NCBI RefSeq assembly: GCF_002844195.1
Contig: NZ_PEND01000007.1
Location: 231,659-295,658, forward strand
From: Halegenticoccus soli
GTDB taxonomy: Archaea; Halobacteriota; Halobacteria; Halobacteriales; Haloferacaceae
Direction of reading: 5' to 3'
Length of the DNA stretch: 64,000 nucleotides
The notes under the pieces: generated by a model
What the model saw: the letters and a program-made list of their open reading frames with translations, nothing else
Databases searched by the model: none
Told to the model about the DNA's origin: nothing
Program-made: the position numbers and the translations under genes
Shown: positions 58,138 through 64,000 of the stretch, piece by piece
How the letters are laid out: each line of letters begins with the position of its first letter
How positions within the stretch are numbered: position 1 is the stretch's first letter

Positions 58138-60720
58138 TCAACCTGCCGACGGGTCCCCGAAAACGGTGCCCACGAGCTTCCGCTCTCCCAGTCTGACGTG
58201 CTGGTGGAAGGTCGACGGACTGACGCCGAGCGAGTCGGCCACCTCCTCGCCGGAGCAGTCGCGGGGCCACTCGAAGAAACCGGAGCGGTAGGCGACTTCG
58301 AGCGCGGTCCGCTGGCGGTCGGTCAGCTCCTCCGCGAACGCCCGCTCGATCCGGTTCGGGGATCCGCTTCGACGCGTCACCCGCCGCCGCGTCACCATCT
58401 CGACGGCCGGATACGCGTTCCGGACCGCGTCGATGATCGACCCGGCGTCCGCACTGGGCGGCAGGTGAACGGTCAGGTGGTAGTCGCCGTCCTCGATTCT
58501 CGCGTCCTCGATGAAGCCGTTGTAGGACGCGACGACCGAGATCACGGGGGGCTCGGAGAGGCGAAGTTCGAACGATACCTCGCCGAACTCGCGCCGGATC
58601 ACCGAGAGTTCGTCCCAGTGGGGGAGCCGCTCGGCGAGGGCGTTCAGCGCGTCCATCGCCTCGTCGGTCGCGGTCCCGTACATCAGGTACGTCCCGTCGC
58701 CGACGGGCACCGTCCGATCGAAGGCGACCCGGCTGTCCGTCGCAGGGGGATCCAGGGGTTCGAAGACGTCGCGGAGGCGGAACTCGACCTCGACGACGTC
58801 GTCGCTCATCAGCGCCCGCTTGCGTTCGATCGCCGTGATGGCGTGACCAATAATTTCCCCGAGCTGGCCGATCACCTCCCGTTCCTCCCCGGCGAACGCC
58901 GCGGTCCGGCGGGCGTACACGCCCAGGATTCCGTAGAGGGCGTCCTCGTGAGTGATCGGGACCACGGCCACCGACCGGTATCCGTACTTTTCGGCGTACT
59001 CGCGCCACGGTTCGAAGTCGGGATCGGCGAACACGTCCTGGCTGACCTGCGTTTTCCTCGTCCGAACGGTCCTGCCGACCGGCCCGCGGCCGGTCGGATC
59101 GTCCGACTCGACCGAGAGGGGGATCTCGTCGAGGTAGCCGTCGACGCCGGCTTCCACCCGCGGCCGGATCGACCGCTCCTTCGGATCGACTTCGGCGATC
59201 CAGGCGAACCGGTACGAGTCCGACGCGGCGAGTCGCTCGCAGACCGTCCGCTCGATCTCCTCGCGGGTCGACTGTCTGACGAGCGCCTCGTTGATGTCGC
59301 GGACGACCCCGTTCAGGTTGTTCAGCGCCGCGAGCCGCTCGCGCTGGCGGTCGAGCTGCCGCTCCCGGCGCTTCCGCTCCGTGACGTCGTGGAAGTACAC
59401 CGACAGTCCCGTCTCGGAGGGGTACACTCGGACCTCGAACCAGGCGTCGAGAGGCGGGAAGTACTCCTCGAACGTCACGGGCCGCTGGTCGGCCATCGCG
59501 CGCTCTGCCTCCTCGTGGAAGGTCGAGCCGACCGCCTCGGGGAACTCCTCCCCGAGGCGGTTGTCGAGTAGCTCCGCTTCGGTTTTTCCGAGGAGGCGTT
59601 CGGCCCGTTCGTTCACGTAGGTGAACCGCCACCGCTCGTCGAGCCCGAAGAACGCGTCGTCGATCCGCTCGAACGCCTCGTCGAGTTCGCGCTTGAGATC
59701 GTCGCGCTGGCGCTCCAGCCGGCGGGTTCGCTCCTTTCGCTCCGTGACGTCCTCGGCGACGACGATCGTCCGCCGAGGCTCCCCGTCCCGCGCCGGGAGG
59801 GGAGCGGCGTTCACCGAGAACCACGTCCGGCCGCCGCCTCCGTCGACGGCCAGTTCCGCGTCGTACACCGGCTCCCCCGTTTTCAGGGCGCGGTGCGTCG
59901 GACGGTCCTCGTCGGAGAGGGGCGCCCCGTCGGCGTCTCGAACGTCGAGGTCCCGCACGTTCCACTCGCCGAGCGACTCGCTTTCGGAGGCCCCTATCAT
60001 CTCCTCGGCGCGGGCGTTCGCCCGCACGACGCGCCCGTCGGCGTCGACGACTCCGAGCCCGATCGGGCTCGCCGCGAAGATGTGCTCGACGAGCTCCCGC
60101 TCGCGCCGGAGCTTCCGCTCGCGCCGCTTCCGACCGGTAACGTCGCGACAGGCGTACAGGACGGTTCCCTCTCCGATGGAGACGGACTTGACCGTTATCA
60201 AGAGGTCGTGCGCGTCGCCCTCTGCGTCGGTCACCGTGCGCTCGATGTTCCGGATCACGCCCCGATTTCGGAGCTCCTCCGGGGCGAAGAGGTCGCCGCC
60301 GAGCAGCGCGTCGACGGTCCCCAGCTCCCGGACCTCGTCGGCCGCGTATCCGAAGATGTGGTGGACGTTCGGGCAGACGAACGTGAACTCGCCCCCGTCG
60401 TCCGTGACGAGCACCGTGTCGGTGAGGTTTTCGAGGGTGACGCGATACAGCTCCTCCCGCCGGGAGCGCCGATCGGACCCCGCTCCGGACCGCGACGGTC
60501 CGCCCGCGCCGCGGGGCGGCCGCCACCACACCCGTCCGCGAGCGCCGACCTTCTTCGTCGCGAGCTCGCCCCGGTCGACGAGCCGTTCGAGCCTGTTGTA
60601 CGCCGTCCGCCGCGAGCAGCCGAGCGCGTCGGCGACCTCTGTCGTCGTCAGCGGCGCGAAGGGGTCCTCCGTTTCGGCGAAGACGGAGAGGGCGTCCTCG
60701 AAGGGATTTCCGCGGGTCAC
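58138..60720 (-). CDS. Bat-type multi-sensor regulator (HTH, PAS repeats, GAF, HTH_10)
   Basis: The 860-residue protein begins with an ArsR-like winged helix (~24-70, LTTTEVADALGCSRRTAYNRLERL). Three PAS domains follow (DTVLVTDDGGEFTFV, FAASPIGLGVVDADGRV, DAFFGLDERWRFTYVN), then a GAF domain (~455-640), a bacterio-opsin-activator middle domain and a C-terminal HTH_10 (LTDRQRTALEVAYRSGFFEWPRDCSGEEVADSLGVSPSTFHQHVR). It is a cytosolic sensor-regulator like Bat, which responds to light or oxygen in Halobacterium. The signal sensed here is unknown. Two DNA-binding domains at opposite ends are notable. Confidence 0.92.
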   Translation of the reverse strand: MTRGNPFEDALSVFAETEDPFAPLTTTEVADALGCSRRTAYNRLERLVDRGELATKKVGARGRVWWRPPRGAGGPSRSGAGSDRRSRREELYRVTLENLTDTVLVTDDGGEFTFVCPNVHHIFGYAADEVRELGTVDALLGGDLFAPEELRNRGVIRNIERTVTDAEGDAHDLLITVKSVSIGEGTVLYACRDVTGRKRRERKLRRERELVEHIFAASPIGLGVVDADGRVVRANARAEEMIGASESESLGEWNVRDLDVRDADGAPLSDEDRPTHRALKTGEPVYDAELAVDGGGGRTWFSVNAAPLPARDGEPRRTIVVAEDVTERKERTRRLERQRDDLKRELDEAFERIDDAFFGLDERWRFTYVNERAERLLGKTEAELLDNRLGEEFPEAVGSTFHEEAERAMADQRPVTFEEYFPPLDAWFEVRVYPSETGLSVYFHDVTERKRRERQLDRQRERLAALNNLNGVVRDINEALVRQSTREEIERTVCERLAASDSYRFAWIAEVDPKERSIRPRVEAGVDGYLDEIPLSVESDDPTGRGPVGRTVRTRKTQVSQDVFADPDFEPWREYAEKYGYRSVAVVPITHEDALYGILGVYARRTAAFAGEEREVIGQLGEIIGHAITAIERKRALMSDDVVEVEFRLRDVFEPLDPPATDSRVAFDRTVPVGDGTYLMYGTATDEAMDALNALAERLPHWDELSVIRREFGEVSFELRLSEPPVISVVASYNGFIEDARIEDGDYHLTVHLPPSADAGSIIDAVRNAYPAVEMVTRRRVTRRSGSPNRIERAFAEELTDRQRTALEVAYRSGFFEWPRDCSGEEVADSLGVSPSTFHQHVRLGERKLVGTVFGDPSAG

Positions 60721-60788
60721 ACCGCAGATTTCGACCCGTCGACCAAAACTGTTCCGTCAACGGAAACCGCCGGGATCGGGCGACGGTC

Positions 60789-61919
60789 TCAGTCCGCGGC
60801 CGCGGTTTCCTCGCGCTCGCCGCCCGACTCGAAGAACGCCACGTACACCTGCGCGAGGAACACGACGGTGAAGACGACGTTGAGAACGGTCGTGTAGCCG
60901 CTCGGCGCGGTGCCGCCGACGTGGCCCTGCTGGGGGATGAGTCCGAGACCGGCCCAGGCGTAGTGGACGACAACCCCCGAGAGCGCGGCGGCCGCGAATA
61001 TCGACGCGAACAGCGCGGCGGCCAGCCGCGGGCCGTAGAACTTCCGGTACATGTTGTCGATGTGGGGCACGATGAGGTCGGCGAAGATGAACGACATCAC
61101 GCCCCCGAAGGGGATGCCGTTCTGCCAGAGCACGAGCGCGAACGGGACGTTCGCCACGGAGCAGATGAACGTGAGCACGCCGACGGCGACGCCGATCACG
61201 CAGCCGAGGAACACCCACGCCGCCGTGCCCTCGGGCGCGAGCGTGAACAGCCGCGTCCAGAACGACCGCGGGACGAACGCCTTGATGAGACCGGCGACGA
61301 CGAACCCGGCCGCGATGTCCGTCCACAGCATCGACCACTCGTCGATGGCGTTTCTGAACGTCCGCTTCCAGCCGCGGACCGTCGCGAGTTTGTCTGTCCA
61401 GTCGCTCTCGCGCGCCCACTCGTCGTCGCCGTGACCGTGGCCCCCTTCGCCACCCAGGTCGCGCACGTGTTCGCGCGCGCGTTCGAACCACGAGTCGGGG
61501 ACGGCGTACGTGAAGATCGCCGCGAGCAGGAGGATGAGCACGACCCCGCCGAAGAAGTCGGCCGCGACGAACTGCCAGCCGAGCAGGATCCACATGACGA
61601 GCCCGATCTCGATCACCAGGTTCGTGCTCGCGAACTGGAAGGCGGCGAGCGACGCCACCGGCGACGCGCCCTTCTCGTACAGCGACTTCGTCGTCGCGAC
61701 CGCACCGAACGAACAGCTCGACGAGAGGAATCCGAAGAAGGAGCCGAGCCCGATCTCGCGCAACCCGCCACCGCCGAGCACGTCGACCATCTCGTCCCGG
61801 CTGACGAACGCCTGGACGGCTCCCGCGACGGTGAACCCGAGCACCAGCGCCCACCACGTCTTCCACGTCATCTCGCCGACGAACGTCGCGGCCTCGACGA
61901 GGGACTGCGTGACGCTCAT
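60789..61919 (-). CDS. Permease of the ArsP/YraQ (DUF318) family
   Basis: The 376-residue protein has about ten membrane helices in two halves with the family motif FFGFLSSSCSFGAVATTKSLYEKGASPVASLAAFQFASTNLV and, in the second half, CVIGVAVGVLTFICSVANVPFALVLWQNGIPFGGVMSFIFADL. A hydrophilic loop (~130-175) includes GGEGGHGHGDDEW. Members export organoarsenicals or other small molecules; a cysteine-containing motif (SSSCS, FICS) is conserved. The substrate is unknown here. Confidence 0.9.
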   Translation of the reverse strand: MSVTQSLVEAATFVGEMTWKTWWALVLGFTVAGAVQAFVSRDEMVDVLGGGGLREIGLGSFFGFLSSSCSFGAVATTKSLYEKGASPVASLAAFQFASTNLVIEIGLVMWILLGWQFVAADFFGGVVLILLLAAIFTYAVPDSWFERAREHVRDLGGEGGHGHGDDEWARESDWTDKLATVRGWKRTFRNAIDEWSMLWTDIAAGFVVAGLIKAFVPRSFWTRLFTLAPEGTAAWVFLGCVIGVAVGVLTFICSVANVPFALVLWQNGIPFGGVMSFIFADLIVPHIDNMYRKFYGPRLAAALFASIFAAAALSGVVVHYAWAGLGLIPQQGHVGGTAPSGYTTVLNVVFTVVFLAQVYVAFFESGGEREETAAAD

Positions 61920-62133
61920 GCGAAAGCGTACTCGCCGGAGTTTTTATCCGATTTCGGCTAAGAGAACCGTCCCCCGCCGGGCCGCGAGTTGAGAATCCGG
62001 CGTCGCGTTCGAGAATCGCGCCGCGATCCAAAGGGCCGCGCCGCGATCTGCGACGACCGAGACCGAGACGGAGACCGAGACCGAGGCGGAGCGCCCTCCC
62101 CGACCGCGCGCCGACTCACTCGGATCGGCCGAT

Positions 62134-62709
62134 TCACCCGGACCGCTCCGCTCCCTCTCCGCCTTCCTCGGTCGCCCGGACCTCCTCGACGCGCTTTCCC
62201 GTCTCCTGGGGAACCACTCGCCGCTCGGCCCCCGCCCACTCGCGGTCGAGCTCCCGCCCCTCGAACAGGCGGTCGAGGAAGACGGCGAGGGCGGCCACCT
62301 CGGAGTGCGGCTGGTTCGTGACGCCGACGTTCCAGTCGGCGGCGTCGTACACCTCGAACGGCACCTTCTCGGCCCCGACGACGACGAGCAGCGGCTCCTC
62401 GGCGTGGGCGTCCCGGATGGCCGCCTCCACGTCCTGCACGCGCTCGCCGTACATCGTCAGGTGGACGACCGACCCCTCCCAGTCGCGGACGAGGGCGCGG
62501 TGCGACTCGACGACTTCCACCTCGAACGGGCCGCCGAAGCGGTCCGTGATGTCGGCGACCGTCTCCTCGGACCCGCCGGCGTCGCCCGCGAACAGCACCC
62601 GGTCCGCTCCGAGCGCCCGCGCCGTGAGCCCGACGTGCGTCGTCATCCGGTCGTCGCGGCCCGGTCGGTGGCCGAGTCGAAGGACGGCGACCTCGGGTTC
62701 TCCCTGCAT
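62134..62709 (-). CDS. trm56: tRNA (cytidine-56) 2'-O-methyltransferase aTrm56
   Basis: The 191-residue protein is a SPOUT-type methyltransferase of the archaeal aTrm56 family: VAVLRLGHRPGRDDRMTTHVGLTARALGADRV at the N-terminus and LLVVVGAEKVPFEVYDAADWNVGVTNQPHSEVAALAVFLD with the trefoil-knot SAM-binding residues. It 2'-O-methylates C56 in the T-loop of tRNA. A SAM-dependent housekeeping RNA enzyme, it stands next to the DICT sensor gene without tight coupling. Confidence 0.93.
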   Translation of the reverse strand: MQGEPEVAVLRLGHRPGRDDRMTTHVGLTARALGADRVLFAGDAGGSEETVADITDRFGGPFEVEVVESHRALVRDWEGSVVHLTMYGERVQDVEAAIRDAHAEEPLLVVVGAEKVPFEVYDAADWNVGVTNQPHSEVAALAVFLDRLFEGRELDREWAGAERRVVPQETGKRVEEVRATEEGGEGAERSG

Positions 62710-62733
62710 GCGCGAACCGAATCCCCCCGCGGC

Positions 62734-63480
62734 TTAGGGGGTTTCGTTTTCGCCGACCGCGTCGTCGGCCACGTCGCCCCGGACGCAGTCGACGACGCGG
62801 TCGACCAGCGCGGGGTCGTACGTCCAGAAGCCGTAGAAGGTCCCCGGCAGCACCTCCTCGGCGACCAGCGCGCACTTGTAGAGCGGGTTCCCGCCCCCGT
62901 CGTACGTGACGAACCACACGTCGGCCTCGTCGGCGTCGTCCGCGATCCGGTGTGCGGTCACGCCCGGAATCGCCGGCGGTTCCCAGTCAGCCCGCCCGTA
63001 GACGCGGACCGAGAGTCCGGCGATCGAGCCGAGGCCGCGGTACACGGAAATCTGCGCCCGCATCGCCGACAGCGACTGGAACCCGGCGTACAGCGTCCCG
63101 CGTCCGACCCGCGCCGCCCGGTCCTCGAACTCGCGCGAGGCGGCGAGCATCCGCCGGCGGTCGAACGAGGTGAACAGGGTGTCGTCGAGCAGTTCGAGCA
63201 GGTAGTGGAGATCGGCCTCCGCGAGCTCGCGGTCGCCGGGATCGCATATTCGCGGCGATTCCAGGGCCGTCACCGCGCCCAGTCCCACGCTGCCGAGGTA
63301 CCTGTCGCCCTCGCTCACGACGATGAACCCCTCGTAGTCGTCCCGGGGGAGCGGCTCGTGCTCGACGGCGACATGCCAGTCGTCGAAGTAGCTCCCCAGT
63401 TCGGGGTCCTCTTCGTGCGCGAAGACGGTCACCGTCTTTCGGCGACCCTCGATCTCCCGGATGAGGTCTTTCAGCGACAT
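62734..63480 (-). CDS. DICT sensory-domain protein
   Basis: From ATG 63480 the product is 248 residues (MSLKDLIREIEGRRKTVTVFAH). The DICT domain occupies most of the protein, with SFDRRRMLAASREFEDRAARVGRGTLYAGFQSLSAMR in the middle and WFVTYDGGGNPLYKCALVAEE..FYGFWTYDP near the C-terminus. DICT domains occur in haloarchaea and cyanobacteria with proposed light-linked sensory roles. There is no output domain, so it probably acts through a partner. Confidence 0.9.
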   Translation of the reverse strand: MSLKDLIREIEGRRKTVTVFAHEEDPELGSYFDDWHVAVEHEPLPRDDYEGFIVVSEGDRYLGSVGLGAVTALESPRICDPGDRELAEADLHYLLELLDDTLFTSFDRRRMLAASREFEDRAARVGRGTLYAGFQSLSAMRAQISVYRGLGSIAGLSVRVYGRADWEPPAIPGVTAHRIADDADEADVWFVTYDGGGNPLYKCALVAEEVLPGTFYGFWTYDPALVDRVVDCVRGDVADDAVGENETP

Positions 63481-63679
63481 GGGGTGCCGTCCGAGGCCGG
63501 ACGGTGTCGGTAGTGGTACGCCCCCCGAACGCTTCAACGTTCGTCGAGCGCCGGCGGTCCGCCGCCGGTTTTCGTAACGGCGACGGTGCGCATCGATCCG
63601 CGACGCCGTCCGCGAGGCGCGCGCCGAACCGCGGCCGCCGAATCAGAATGCACTTACTGGCGTCCGGAGAGTTCGGGGT

Positions 63680-64000
63680 ATGGAGCTTTCGGACAAGCGC
63701 GTGCTGGTCACCGGCGGGGCGGGCCTGGTGGGCTCGCACCTCGCGGGGCTGCTCGCGCCCGACAACCGCGTGGTGGTCGCCGACGACCTCTCGAAGGGCA
63801 CCCGCGAGCGCGTCCCCCACGACGTTGAATTCATCGAAGCGGACATGACCGATCCCGCCGACGTTGCCGACGTGATCACCTCCGACGTGGACGTCGTCTT
63901 CCACTTCGCGGCGTACACCGACACCAACTACGCGAACCCGCGGCAACTGTTCGAGGAGAACACCGAGATGACCTACAACGTGCTCGAACGCATGGACGAC
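63680..64000 (+). CDS. NAD-dependent epimerase/dehydratase (5' part; cut by window edge)
   Basis: The first 107 codons of an extended-SDR enzyme are visible: the N-terminal glycine motif TGGAGLVGSH, the following VVVADDLSKGTRERV and the strand VVFHFAAYTD. Members epimerise or dehydrate nucleotide sugars (UDP-glucose 4-epimerase-like). The catalytic YxxxK lies beyond the window edge. Confidence 0.92.
   Translation, partial: MELSDKRVLVTGGAGLVGSHLAGLLAPDNRVVVADDLSKGTRERVPHDVEFIEADMTDPADVADVITSDVDVVFHFAAYTDTNYANPRQLFEENTEMTYNVLERMDD

Noticed and set aside
62056..62095. GAGACC/GAGACG run before aTrm56 gene region
   Set aside because: It is a short low-complexity stretch without CRISPR-like spacing or symmetry.

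Overview
The window is chromosomal-type DNA from a haloarchaeon (class Halobacteria). The evidence is the high GC content, the acidic proteins, the TFB and TFE transcription factors, Lrp-type regulators carrying TRASH domains, a bacterio-opsin-activator-type PAS/GAF regulator, aTrm56, and many families known only from haloarchaea (DUF7344, DUF7123, DUF5803, DUF2110 types). Many genes have an archaeal TATA element 25-30 bp before the start codon, consistent with leaderless mRNAs. I cannot fix the genus. I see no rRNA, tRNA, CRISPR array, insertion sequence or prophage. Both edges cut a gene.

Layout. 1-5.7 kb: a gene tail, a HalX-type response regulator, a ParA-like ATPase with a coupled small partner, then an ornithine cyclodeaminase/AlaDH-type enzyme divergent from two DadA/SoxB-type flavoprotein oxidases. 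5.9-10.2 kb: an accessory island with a DUF7344 membrane regulator, a small internally duplicated protein, a degenerate RecA-like/DUF7344 protein, a 43-residue membrane peptide and a CHAT-domain (caspase-like) protein. 10.4-17.3 kb: Lrp regulator plus aminotransferase, TFB, a very acidic protein with a five-residue repeat, an EamA transporter, a thioredoxin-like protein and small RNA-binding or KOW-like proteins. 17.6-26.6 kb: Nudix hydrolase, 2Fe-2S ferredoxin, Tat-type lipoprotein DsbA, a membrane protein/regulator pair, an MFS carrier, a lipase-like hydrolase, an aldo/keto reductase, an acyl-CoA synthetase and an FAD/NAD reductase.

27.0-35.1 kb holds a cold-shock protein and a copper-homeostasis cluster: CopA (CPC), an Lrp-TRASH regulator divergent from a CopZ chaperone, a duplicated His-motif protein, and a second Lrp-TRASH regulator divergent from a CopB-type (CPH) ATPase. 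Related palindromes (consensus CCTTCG-n3-CGAAGG) sit about 45-76 bp upstream of the starts of four of these genes and probably form one regulon. 35-49 kb: an AhpD-like peroxidase, NCS2 permease, PfkB sugar kinase, sugar isomerase-like TIM barrel, acyl-CoA dehydrogenase with a decayed 3'-end copy beside it, a RIO/Bud32-like kinase, a membrane-anchored beta-propeller, aldehyde dehydrogenase and a Gfo6-like D-xylose dehydrogenase.

49-64 kb: a nitrilase/SRPBCC pair, small haloarchaeal regulators, PadR, an AbrB-PhoU regulator, an ATP-NAD-kinase-like protein, a CinA-type protein, the coupled TFE-DUF2110-DUF5803 operon, a Bat-type regulator, an ArsP/YraQ-like permease, aTrm56, a DICT sensor and the start of an NAD-dependent epimerase. 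The parts I find most worth following are the CHAT island, the five-residue-repeat protein, the copper operators, and several near-perfect promoter palindromes.
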